Source of the DNA: Mucispirillum schaedleri
GTDB lineage: Bacteria; Chrysiogenota; Deferribacteres; Deferribacterales; Mucispirillaceae
Assembly (NCBI GenBank): GCA_949287985.1
Contig: CASEIN010000065.1
Span: 62,001 to 126,000 of the forward strand
Direction: 5' to 3'
Length of the DNA: 64,000 nt
Shown here: positions 44,657-53,414 of the stretch, piece by piece
Layout of the letters: each line of letters opens with the position of its first letter
How positions within the stretch are numbered: the stretch's first letter is position 1
Notes under the pieces: generated by a model
Seen by the model: only the letters and a program-made list of their open reading frames with translations
Told to the model about the DNA's origin: nothing
The model's database searches: none
Translations under genes and position numbers: made by a program

Positions 44657-45970
44657 ATGGGTAAGTATGATTTTGATTTTACAGTTAAAAAAAATGATGC
44701 ATTAAGTTTAATATCAACTTATATTAAACCATCAAGTAAAGTATTAGAGTTTGGTTCAGCATTTGGTAGATTTACTAATTATCTATCAAATCAGTTAAAT
44801 TGCGAAGTACATATTATTGAGATTACCCATGATGGTTTTCAACAATCTATGGAATATGCAAAAGATGGCTTATGTTCTGATGTGGAAACAGGGCAGTGGA
44901 AAGAGTATTTTAAAGGAAACAAGTATGACCATATTATTTTTGCTGATGTTTTAGAACATTTAAGGTTTCCAGAAAAAGTTTTTAAAGATAGTGTTGAATA
45001 TTTAAAAGATGATGGTAGTATATTATTTTCTATACCTAATACAGCCCATGGTGATTTAATATATAAACTTTATTATAATAGTTTTGATTATACAGATTTA
45101 GGGTTGCTAGATGATACACATGCTCATTTATTTGCATATAATAATATAATAAAAATGATAAGTGATGCATCACTAGTTTTAACAGATATAAACTATACTC
45201 AATTTCCTGTGGGATGTACTGAACAACGTTCCAATAAATATGATAGTTTAATTTTATATAATTTAGTTTGTGAAAAGAGATATGCATCAGTATATCAATT
45301 TATTGGTGAATGTAAAAAAAGTGGTAAGAGTGTTTTAGATGAAGATTATAAAATAATTGTTCCAAGTAAGTGCAGCGTTGTATATAGTGATAGCAAAGAT
45401 TTTAATAATATTATATCAGAATATGAAATAGAGTATAATATTGATAATAAGCATATAAATTTTATATTTGAAAATATTCCTGAAAATGTGGAGTATATTA
45501 GGTTAAAATTACATGATAATATGTATATGCAGCTTTTAAATATTGATATAAATTATGAAGCAGAGTATATAATAAATGATGCATTTATAAAAGAAGATGG
45601 TAAGGAAGCTCTTTTTTATACCAAACAGCCTTGTATTGATATTCATAAAAAAGAACAAAATTGTAGTAAAATATCCATATCATTTGAGTTAACAGTATTT
45701 TATACTATTGATATGTATATGTATATGCATCAATTACATGAACATTTTGGTTATATGTTAAATTTATATAGAAATGCAAATACTAAGCTTAATGAAGTAT
45801 GTAATACTCTAACTAGTGACCTTCATAAAGCACATGATGAACTTACCATGGTATATAATGAGTTATATACGGCACATAATGAATTAAATATGGTGTATGA
45901 CAGTTTATCATGGAAAATAACAAAACCATTAAGGAAGTTAAAAAAGATTTTAAAAGGTAGGCAAAGATAG
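44657..45970 (+). CDS. SAM-dependent methyltransferase with C-terminal coiled coil
   Basis: The 437-residue protein starts with a class I methyltransferase domain: VLEFGSAFGRFTNYL (motif I), HIIEITHDGFQQ, HIIFADVLEHLRFPEKVF (motif IV/V) and LLDDTHAHLFAYN. A beta-rich middle follows, then a repeated coiled coil near residues 385-420 (HDELTMVYNEL, HNELNMVYDSL) and a basic tail (KPLRKLKKILKGR). It lies directly after Wzt, whose C-terminal domain often reads a methyl cap. A terminal O-methyltransferase that stops chain growth, with the coiled coil as a length-measuring rod as in WbdD, is a reasonable inference. Confidence 0.82.
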   Translation: MGKYDFDFTVKKNDALSLISTYIKPSSKVLEFGSAFGRFTNYLSNQLNCEVHIIEITHDGFQQSMEYAKDGLCSDVETGQWKEYFKGNKYDHIIFADVLEHLRFPEKVFKDSVEYLKDDGSILFSIPNTAHGDLIYKLYYNSFDYTDLGLLDDTHAHLFAYNNIIKMISDASLVLTDINYTQFPVGCTEQRSNKYDSLILYNLVCEKRYASVYQFIGECKKSGKSVLDEDYKIIVPSKCSVVYSDSKDFNNIISEYEIEYNIDNKHINFIFENIPENVEYIRLKLHDNMYMQLLNIDINYEAEYIINDAFIKEDGKEALFYTKQPCIDIHKKEQNCSKISISFELTVFYTIDMYMYMHQLHEHFGYMLNLYRNANTKLNEVCNTLTSDLHKAHDELTMVYNELYTAHNELNMVYDSLSWKITKPLRKLKKILKGRQR

Positions 45971-45988
45971 ATATAAGGAGATTTTGTG

Positions 45989-46819
45989 ATGAAAATATTA
46001 GTTACGGGAGCAGGTGGATATATTGGCAGGCATGTAGTTAAATATTTACTTGATAATAATATGGAAGTAATAGCCAATGATTTTAACGATGAAAGGCTTG
46101 ATAAACGTGCAATTATTAATACTACCAATATTTTTGAAGTTGATAATCCATATAAAGTGCTTGGAGAAGCAGATGTATGCATTCACCTTGCATGGAAAGA
46201 TGGCTTTATCCATAATTCTAATACTCACATGGAATATTTATCAGACCATTATAAATTTATAGATAAAATGTTATCATCAGGTTTAAAACAGATAGTAGTT
46301 ATGGGTTCTATGCATGAAGTGGGCTATTATGAAGGTGCAATAGATGAAAATACACCATGTAATCCGCTGTCATTATATGGTATTGCAAAAGATGCCCTTC
46401 GTAGAAGCTCAAAAATGTTAGCTGAAAAATATGGTGTATTGTGGCAGTGGATAAGGGCATACTATATTTTTGGCGATGATAAATATGCAAGCTCAATTTT
46501 TGCAAAACTTCAGCAGGCGGCTGCAGATGGTAAGAAAACATTTCCATTTACAACAGGGAAAAATAAATATGATTTTATACATATAGAAAAGTTAGCTGAA
46601 ATGATATCTCAAGTAGCATTACAGAAAGAAGTAACAGGTATAATTAACTGTTGTTCTGGCAAGCCTGTATCACTTGCAGAACAGGTGGAATGGTATATTA
46701 AGGAAAATAAACTAGATATAAAACTTGAATATGGAGTATTTCCTGATAGAGCATATGATTCGCCAGCTGTTTGGGGAGTAAATAGTAAAATAAATAAAAT
46801 AATAAAGAAGCATATATAA
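45989..46819 (+). CDS. NAD-dependent sugar epimerase/dehydratase
   Basis: The 276-residue extended SDR has ILVTGAGGYIGRHVVKYL (Rossmann), HLAWKDGF, VVMGSMHEVGYYEGAIDENTPCNP and SLYGIAKDALRR, where Tyr-x-x-x-Lys is the catalytic pair, and WQWIRAYYIFGDD. It probably alters a nucleotide sugar for the exported glycan. ATG 45989 has AAGGAG eight bases upstream; the GTG just before it is not needed. The exact reaction cannot be told. Confidence 0.85.
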   Translation: MKILVTGAGGYIGRHVVKYLLDNNMEVIANDFNDERLDKRAIINTTNIFEVDNPYKVLGEADVCIHLAWKDGFIHNSNTHMEYLSDHYKFIDKMLSSGLKQIVVMGSMHEVGYYEGAIDENTPCNPLSLYGIAKDALRRSSKMLAEKYGVLWQWIRAYYIFGDDKYASSIFAKLQQAAADGKKTFPFTTGKNKYDFIHIEKLAEMISQVALQKEVTGIINCCSGKPVSLAEQVEWYIKENKLDIKLEYGVFPDRAYDSPAVWGVNSKINKIIKKHI

Positions 46820-47189
46820 TAAGGTAAATCTTAATTATTATAAATATGATAGATTCGTAATATATTTGGTGGTTTTGATAATGAAGATGTATTAAACATT
46901 CAAATTATATTATATTGTATATAACAGGATAAGGTATGTTAAAATATATATAATTATTTGCAATAATAAATTAACAAAATAAGGTATTTATTAGACAGAA
47001 AATAGGTTTCTAATTTGAAGATTTTATATACCTTATATAAGGAATTTAAAAGATATTAAATATATATATATATTGTAAGTTGCATATGTAAAAAATACTA
47101 TTTAATTGAGTATTTATTGAAATCTTATCTTATCAATATATTAAATTTATTATAATAATCAATTTTTATAGATGATTAGAGGATGAATT
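46820..47189. other. AT-rich gap inside the polysaccharide locus
   Basis: 370 bp with no ORF, RNA gene or repeat that I can support. A TATAAT at 47151-47156 could serve as a -10 for the next gene, but no convincing -35 goes with it. The gap may mark an old recombination joint. Confidence 0.4.
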
Positions 47190-49094
47190 ATGAAATTAGA
47201 CATAAGTAATAAGAATAAATTATTAATATATTTTTTTTATGATCAAGATAATATAATAGATCAATATGTATTTTTTCAACTTAATAAAATTAAAGATTTT
47301 GTTGCTGAAATATTATTTGTTTCAAACTCTAAAGTTAAAGATGCGGATAAGGCAAAATTAAGACAACATGTTAGTAAGATAATTGAACGAAATAATAAAG
47401 GATTTGATGTTTGGGCATATAAAGAAGGTATGGAATTTTATGGTTGGAATAAACTTAAAGAATTTGATGAAGTTATTTTAATGAATTATACAATGTTTGG
47501 CCCTATTTATTCACTAGATAATATGTTTGAAAAAATGAATGTAAGCGATGTTGATTTTTGGGGTGTTACAAAGCATCATCAAGTTGAATTTGATTGCTGG
47601 AACACTTGCGAATTAGGATATATTCCTGAGCACATTCAATCAAGCTTTATAGCAGTTAGAAGAAGTATGTTTACATCACAAAAATTTCAAGATTATTGGG
47701 ATAATATGTGTTTAATTAATTCATATGCAGAAAGTATAGGTAAGCATGAAGCAATTTTTACAAAGAAGTTTAATGAGTATGGTTTTAAAAGTGATGTTTA
47801 TATTAATACAGATGATTTGGAAGGTTATACAAGATATCCACTTATGATTATGGCAGATGAACTTATTATAAATAGAAAGTGTCCTTTTGTTAAACAAAAA
47901 ATGTTTTCTCAAAATTATTATGATATTTTAACTGATAGTTTAGGTTATGCTCCATATAAAACAATGGAGTATATAGAAAAACATACTTCATATGATATAA
48001 ATTTTATATGGGATAGTGTTCTTAGAAAATTTAATATGGCTGATATTAAAAAAATGATGCATTTAAACTATATTTTGCCAAAAAACATAATGATTTCACA
48101 TTCTGAAATAAAAGAAAAAGTGGCACTTATAATACATATTTATTATGAAGATTTATTAGATGAGACTATTAAATATATCAATAAAATGCCTAAATTCGCA
48201 GATTTGATAATTACAACACCAAAAAAAGATTTAGTAGAAATTATAAATAAAAAATGTAGTGAATTATTATTTAATCGATGTATTGTATTAGAAATAGAAA
48301 ATAGAGGTAGAGATGTATCTTCATTATTAGTTGGAGCAGCACCTTATATAAATAATTATGATTTAGTATGTTATATGCATGATAAAAAAACTACTCAAAT
48401 AAAGCCATATGCCAATGGGGTTGGGTTTAATTATAAATGCTTTGAAAATTGTCTTGGAAGTGAAATATTCGTATATAATATTATAGAGACTTTTCGTCAA
48501 AATCCAAGATTAGGTATGCTTATGCCACCACCTCCAAATCATGGAAACTTTTATCAGATACTTGGCAGTGAATGGGCTAATAATTATTACAATACAAAGG
48601 ATTTATTAAACAAATTAGATATTCCAATCCCACTATATATGAATAAAGAACCAATTTCACCATTAGGAACAATGTTTTGGTTTAGGCCAAAGACTTTAAA
48701 AACATTATTTGATATAAATTGGAAATATTTAGATTTTCCAAAAGAACCTAATAATTATGATGGCACAATACTCCATGCTATAGAACGAGCTTATGGTATA
48801 GTATGCCAATATGAAGGATATTATCCAGCATGGGTAATGAGTGATGATTATGCAAGAATTGAGATAACAAATCTTAATTTTATGTTACGCGAATTAAATA
48901 CTGTGTTGTTAAATAAATATTTTACAACTAATCTTTTAGATATGACAGAGAAAATGAAAGCACATATGGACTTTAACTGGGATATGAAAACTATATTAAA
49001 AAAGAAAGTTAAAAAAATACTAAAGAAAATACTTCCAAAGCCTATTTTTAAACTAGCAAGAAAGATTTATTGCAATATAAGAGGATATGAGTAA
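47190..49094 (+). CDS. RgpF-like rhamnan synthesis protein F family
   Basis: The 634-residue protein is of the rhamnan synthesis F / RgpF type. The N-terminal part has LLIYFFYDQDNIIDQYVFFQLN, NNKGFDVWAYKEGMEFYGW, VILMNYTMFGPIY and DVDFWGVTKHHQ. The second half has VALIIHIYYEDLLDETIKYI, LEIENRGRDVSSLLVGAAP, YDLVCYMHDKKT and ISPLGTMFWFRP. RgpF proteins act with ABC exporters in rhamnose-rich polysaccharide assembly. A strongly basic C terminus (LKKKVKKILKKILPK) may bind the membrane. GAGGATGAATT precedes the ATG. Confidence 0.85.
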   Translation: MKLDISNKNKLLIYFFYDQDNIIDQYVFFQLNKIKDFVAEILFVSNSKVKDADKAKLRQHVSKIIERNNKGFDVWAYKEGMEFYGWNKLKEFDEVILMNYTMFGPIYSLDNMFEKMNVSDVDFWGVTKHHQVEFDCWNTCELGYIPEHIQSSFIAVRRSMFTSQKFQDYWDNMCLINSYAESIGKHEAIFTKKFNEYGFKSDVYINTDDLEGYTRYPLMIMADELIINRKCPFVKQKMFSQNYYDILTDSLGYAPYKTMEYIEKHTSYDINFIWDSVLRKFNMADIKKMMHLNYILPKNIMISHSEIKEKVALIIHIYYEDLLDETIKYINKMPKFADLIITTPKKDLVEIINKKCSELLFNRCIVLEIENRGRDVSSLLVGAAPYINNYDLVCYMHDKKTTQIKPYANGVGFNYKCFENCLGSEIFVYNIIETFRQNPRLGMLMPPPPNHGNFYQILGSEWANNYYNTKDLLNKLDIPIPLYMNKEPISPLGTMFWFRPKTLKTLFDINWKYLDFPKEPNNYDGTILHAIERAYGIVCQYEGYYPAWVMSDDYARIEITNLNFMLRELNTVLLNKYFTTNLLDMTEKMKAHMDFNWDMKTILKKKVKKILKKILPKPIFKLARKIYCNIRGYE

Positions 49095-49185
49095 TATTAT
49101 TTATTGAAGAAGTATCATATACTGTTTATATCATTTATTAAAATTATTGTTTAAAAGACATCAGAGATTATATTTGGAGGAGCTA

Positions 49186-50597
49186 ATGGTTTTTTCATCA
49201 ATAGTATTTTTATTTTTATTTTTACCAATTGTTCTTATTATATATTATCTTATACCTAAGATTAAGTATAAGAATATTTTCCTATTAATTGCATCTCTCT
49301 TGTTTTATGCATATGGTGAGCCAAAATTTGTACTAATTATGATGTTTTCTGTTATTATAAACTATCTTCTTGGGTTTATAATAGAATATTCAAAAAAAAT
49401 TTCACTTTTAGTTGGAAGATTAAGCCTATTACTTGTTGTGATAGTAAATGTGGGGCTTTTATTTTATTATAAATACTATGATTTTTTTATTGAAAATCTC
49501 AACGGAATATTTGGGCTTGAATTACCACTGAAACATATTATATTGCCAATAGGTATTTCATTTTTTACGTTCCAAATTATGTCATACCAGTTTGATTTAT
49601 ACTTAAACAAAGTAAAACTTCAAAAAAATCCATTAAAATTAGGTTTATATATATCACTTTTTCCACAGCTTATAGCTGGCCCTATTGTTAGATATAAAGA
49701 TATGTCAAATCAAATTGATAATAGAACTTTATCGATTGATTATTTTACGGAAGGTGTTAAACGATTTATTATTGGTTTAGCAAAAAAAGTATTAATTGCA
49801 GATTCATTTGGCATAATTGCCGATTATGTATTTTCTTTGCAATCAAATGAACTTTCTACAATGCTTGCTTGGGGGGGGGAATAGCATATACATTACAAAT
49901 ATATTTTGATTTTTCAGGATATTCAGATATGGCAATAGGGCTTGGTTATATGTTTGGTTTTAAGTTCCCTGAAAATTTTAATTATCCATATACAGCAAAA
50001 AGTATACAAGATTTTTGGCGTAGGTGGCATATTTCACTATCAATATGGTTTAGAGATTATGTGTATATTCCTCTTGGTGGAAATAGATCAGGTAATGTAT
50101 ATATACATCTTTTGATAGTATTTCTTTTAACAGGTCTATGGCATGGTGCATCATGGAATTTTATAATATGGGGATTGTGGCATGGATTTTTTCTAATAAT
50201 AGAAAGAATACTGATAACATCAAAATTTTCACTCATAAACATTCCCTGCATAATCAAATGGCTATATACTATGATAGTTGTTGTAATTGGATGGATAATA
50301 TTTAGAGCAGAAAATATTACATATGCATTTGATTATATAAAAATAATGTTTATATTTAAAGATATTGAATTAGCAAATAATATTTTTTTATTCATCTTAA
50401 AGGATAGTATAATTTTAATGATATTTAGTTTAATGGCAATGTTTCCAGTATCTTCCTATTTAAATAAGATCAATAATAAAGTAATATTTAATCTTTTACA
50501 AATCATAAAAGTAATATTATATATAGTTCTTTTAATAATGATTATAGTATGTATTGTACCAACAACATACAATCCATTCTTATATTTTAATTTTTAG
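49186..50597 (+). CDS. Phase-variable MBOAT O-acyltransferase, OFF in this sequence (frameshift at G9)
   Basis: Two adjacent frames together make one membrane-bound O-acyltransferase of about 470 residues (AlgI/DltB type). The first frame (49186-49884) gives the N-terminal half with [16 protein letters not shown] and [17 protein letters not shown]. The second continues with [43 protein letters not shown] and [20 protein letters not shown], which holds the catalytic His. The break is a run of nine G at 49871-49879. With nine the frame ends GAA TAG; ten or seven would join the halves in frame. Start ATG 49186 has GGAGGAG upstream. It should acylate (probably acetylate) the glycan with its SGNH partner downstream. 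Confidence 0.9.
49871..49879 (+). repeat. Poly-G tract (G9) in the MBOAT gene
   Basis: Nine consecutive G flanked by CTT and AAT. It is placed exactly where the MBOAT reading frame breaks. Slipped-strand gain of one G restores the frame. Confidence 0.95.
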
Positions 50598-50606
50598 AGG
50601 TGCAGC

Positions 50607-51764
50607 ATGATTCTTAGAATAAATAATTATATTACAGCGATATTATTCGTTATTATTTTACTAGTCTTTTTTTTTAGTAATCTTAATACATTAAAAAAAA
50701 CAATAAATGAGTACAATGAATATAGGAATATTTCACTATATCTTAAAAGCTTTGATGGGATTTATAAAAAAAATATGAATCATCGTGAAAAAATAATAGA
50801 TTTATATGGTATATTGCTTAAAATAATAAATAAAAAAATAGTTTTAAATTTTGAGATGATCAAAACAGATGGATTTGTAGTATTTAGTGAAAAAAATATA
50901 AAAATAGATAATGAAAGTATAAGTAAAATAAATAATAAATTATTAACGATCAGCAATATAGCTCAAGAACATAAGATACCGTTTATATATATACAACCAC
51001 CATATGCGTATAACAAGGTAACACCTGAAGTAGCCGCACTTTTGAAAATGAAAGAGCATATTGTGTTTAATAGTATACAAAAAATATTACTCAAAAATAA
51101 TATCAACTATGTTGATATATATAATATATTAAAGAACAAAAACATATCAAAAGAACAAATATTTTACAAAACAGATGGACACAATAGCACATATACAGAG
51201 TGGGAAACAGCTAAATTGATTATAGACTATATGGAAGATATTGGAATTAGATATGATTATGATGATGTATCTAAAGTATTTAATAAAAATAATTATCAAA
51301 TAATACCACGTGATTTTTATGGAAATGCAATTAGAGCTGTAGGTGACTACTATACAAAAAGAGATGTTTATGAAATATTCATACCTAATTATTATACTAA
51401 GCTAGAGTTATATGTTGGTGACAAGAAGATGCGCGAAGGAACATTTAAAGAAGTAGTAATGAACGGATACGAGACAATGAATAATAAAAGATTGTACTAT
51501 ATTACAAATTATGGACAGTATAGTGAAAGTGTATATACATACAAAAATTTAAATATAAATAATGGGCATAATATTTTATATATATGTGATTCATTTTCAC
51601 TTAGAACAATTGCTATGTTAACTTTATTGAATAAAAATGTAACAGTGTTTGATCCTAGATTTAATAAAATAGATGATTTGTTTGTGAAAATATTAGCAAA
51701 AAATAAATATGATGCGATATTATTTTCAGCAGGAACAGTTAGGATAATGTATGGTAAATTCTAA
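50607..51764 (+). CDS. AlgJ/AlgX-like SGNH O-acyltransferase partner
   Basis: The 385-residue protein has one N-terminal membrane helix (about residues 10-27) and a periplasmic domain. KTDGFVVFSEKN, YIQPPYAY, FYKTDGHNSTYTEWETAK (the D-x-H pair) and ILYICDSFSLRTIAML (GDS-like Ser block) are the usual landmarks of the AlgJ/AlgX/DHHW group of SGNH enzymes that finish polysaccharide O-acetylation. AGAGGTGCAGC precedes the ATG. It follows the MBOAT by 9 bp, so the pair is the classic two-part acetylation machine, here with the MBOAT half switched off. Confidence 0.8.
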   Translation: MILRINNYITAILFVIILLVFFFSNLNTLKKTINEYNEYRNISLYLKSFDGIYKKNMNHREKIIDLYGILLKIINKKIVLNFEMIKTDGFVVFSEKNIKIDNESISKINNKLLTISNIAQEHKIPFIYIQPPYAYNKVTPEVAALLKMKEHIVFNSIQKILLKNNINYVDIYNILKNKNISKEQIFYKTDGHNSTYTEWETAKLIIDYMEDIGIRYDYDDVSKVFNKNNYQIIPRDFYGNAIRAVGDYYTKRDVYEIFIPNYYTKLELYVGDKKMREGTFKEVVMNGYETMNNKRLYYITNYGQYSESVYTYKNLNINNGHNILYICDSFSLRTIAMLTLLNKNVTVFDPRFNKIDDLFVKILAKNKYDAILFSAGTVRIMYGKF

Positions 51765-51792
51765 AAACTATTGCGAAAAAATGATATAAAAA

Positions 51793-51865
51793 AGTGGTTG
51801 TGAAATCTCTTTAAATAAAATAATATTTTTTAGCGAAAAAAATAAATAAGGAGACCACAACCACT
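51793..51865. repeat. Inverted repeat before the IS30-like remnant
   Basis: AGTGGTTGTG (51793-51802) and CACAACCACT (51856-51865) form a perfect 10-bp inverted repeat, extended by ATCTC/GAGA, with a 45-55-bp AT loop. It lies directly upstream of the transposase-like sequence and may be part of the element's end. Confidence 0.7.
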
Positions 51866-51866
51866 A

Positions 51867-52327
51867 ATGTGTCATAAATTAGAAATTTTATTAAAAGCCA
51901 AGATGAAAGTAAGAGAAATAGCGACATTATTAAACCGAGATATAAGCTGATATATAGATAAATAAAGCTAGGAACAGTAGAGTTTCGCAACAGTGAGCAT
52001 AAGGAAAGAATACAGTGCCTATTATTCCGTGAATATAAGGCAAGAATTAATGAGTAAGAGTGGAAGGAAGTTATTATATAGAAAATTTCAAGCAGAGTTA
52101 TTATCTTATATTCAGAGTAAGTTAGACGATAAATATTCCCTAGATGTAATATCAGGCGAGCTAAAGAAAGCAGAAGTTTTGTTGTTATAAAAATGTCTAA
52201 CAGTGATACTGAAAATATATAAGATATGATTAATAATTATCCTAGAAAATTATTTAATTATAAATCGGCTAAGGATATTTTTTACGAGAACTTAAACGAC
52301 TGCTTAATGTGTTGCAATCGTTTTTAG
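51867..52327 (+). pseudogene. Decayed, internally deleted IS30-family transposase
   Basis: Beginning at ATG 51867 the reading gives CHKLEILLKAKMKVREIATL and LNRDIS, then stop: an IS30-type helix-turn-helix start. Later frames give TVEFRNSEHKERIQ, SAYYSVNIRQELMSKSGRK and LLSYIQSKLDDKYSLDVISGELKK. The final stretch NNYPRKLFNYKSAKDIFYENL matches the IS30 C terminus (NNRPRKxLxxxTPxExF). The catalytic DDE core is missing, and several stops and frameshifts are present. It is a dead insertion-sequence remnant. Confidence 0.8.
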
Positions 52328-52361
52328 ATTTTACATTTATACAATTTTCTTTAAAATCTTA

Positions 52362-52391
52362 TTGACATTTACATATTATATATAGTAGATT
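52362..52391 (+). promoter_or_regulatory. Candidate promoter of the acyl-carrier cassette
   Basis: TTGACA (52362-52367), an 18-bp spacer and TAGATT (52386-52391), about 32 bp before the acyl-carrier-protein start. The -35 is consensus and the -10 moderate. Confidence 0.5.
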
Positions 52392-52422
52392 ATACAAAAA
52401 TATTAAACGGAGGAGCAGAATC

Positions 52423-52710
52423 ATGAACATAATAGAAGAGATAATATATCCAGTTTTACAAGAATTTAAAGAAGAGGAAGAGTTTGACTATGAGCTTTCT
52501 CCAGAACTTAAAATTTTTGGAGATGGTGCATATTTTGATTCTATTACATTAGTTCGTTTTGTAATAGCTGTTCAAGATAAAATATCAGAACTTACTGATA
52601 AAACTTTAATATTAGCTACACCACAGGCAATGTCTAGAAGTAATAGCCCATTTAGAACAGTAACTACATTATCAGAATATATTGATGAACTTTTGGCAGA
52701 GGCAAAATAA
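52423..52710 (+). CDS. Acyl carrier protein
   Basis: The 95-residue acidic, helical carrier protein has the phosphopantetheine attachment site GAYFDSITLVRFVIAVQDKI, with Ser40 in the Asp-Ser motif. It differs from the housekeeping fatty-acid ACP (no DSLD), so it is probably specific to this locus. GGAGGAGC precedes the ATG. It is the first of a run acp-SDR-ligase-MBOAT-SGNH and likely carries the activated acyl group to the membrane acyltransferase, as DltC does for D-alanine. Confidence 0.85.
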   Translation: MNIIEEIIYPVLQEFKEEEEFDYELSPELKIFGDGAYFDSITLVRFVIAVQDKISELTDKTLILATPQAMSRSNSPFRTVTTLSEYIDELLAEAK

Positions 52711-52713
52711 GTA

Positions 52714-53412
52714 ATGTCAGATAAAATTACATTAATTACAGGAACAAGAAAAGGAATAGGCAAAGCATTAGTTGAGCATTATATTAAAAAAGGGCATATA
52801 GTTATAGGCTGTAGCCGAAGTCCAATAGAATGGCAACTAGAAGGATATACTCACCATATTGCTGATGTATCAAATGAAAAAGATGTGCTTAGTATCTTCA
52901 AACAAATTAGGAATGATTTTGGTAGATTAGATAATTTAATTAATAATGCTGGGATTGCTTCCATGAATCACTCATTATTAACCCCAGTACAGACAGTTGA
53001 TAAAGTTTTTAATACAAATGTGATGGGTACATTTTTATTTTGTAGGGAAGCAGCAAAATTAATGCAAAAAAATAAATATGGAAGAATTGTAAATTTTAGC
53101 ACTGTAGCAGTTCCATTAAAGTTAGCTGGAGAAGCAGTTTATGCAGCTTCAAAGGCGGCCATAGTTACCCTTACAGATGTTTTGGCAAAAGAATTTGCAG
53201 AGTTTGGTATTACTGTAAATACTGTTGGTCCTAGTCCTATAGAGACGGATTTAATAAAAAATGTCCCAAAACATAAAATTGAAGAACTTATAAATTCGCA
53301 AACTTTAAAAAAATTAGGAACTATTAAAGATGTTATAAATATTATAGACTTTTTCTTAAAAGAAGAAAGTCACAGCATTACAGGGCAAAAGTTATATCTT
53401 GGGGGTATGTAG
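52714..53412 (+). CDS. FabG-like short-chain dehydrogenase/reductase
   Basis: The 232-residue classical SDR has TGTRKGIG (9-16), NNAG (77-80), Ser129 and Tyr143-x-x-x-Lys147 (YAASK), so the catalytic triad is complete. VGPSPIETDL and the C-terminal SITGQKLYLGGM match 3-oxoacyl-ACP reductases. It starts four bases after the ACP gene. It may reduce an oxoacyl group while it is bound to that ACP, giving a hydroxyacyl decoration, although oxidation of a sugar cannot be ruled out. Confidence 0.87.
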   Translation: MSDKITLITGTRKGIGKALVEHYIKKGHIVIGCSRSPIEWQLEGYTHHIADVSNEKDVLSIFKQIRNDFGRLDNLINNAGIASMNHSLLTPVQTVDKVFNTNVMGTFLFCREAAKLMQKNKYGRIVNFSTVAVPLKLAGEAVYAASKAAIVTLTDVLAKEFAEFGITVNTVGPSPIETDLIKNVPKHKIEELINSQTLKKLGTIKDVINIIDFFLKEESHSITGQKLYLGGM

Positions 53413-53414
53413 TA

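Noticed and set aside
47231-47238. T8 run at the start of the RgpF-like gene as a switch
   Set aside because: T and A runs of this length are common by chance in DNA this AT-rich; there is no sign of a broken frame.
49869-50597. The second MBOAT half as an independent gene
   Set aside because: It starts inside the G tract without a ribosome-binding site and lacks the N-terminal half of the family; it is the frameshifted continuation of the upstream frame.
51993-52190. A separate 65-residue gene downstream of the AlgJ-like gene
   Set aside because: It is a fragment of the IS30-like transposase remnant; the flanking frames continue the same protein.
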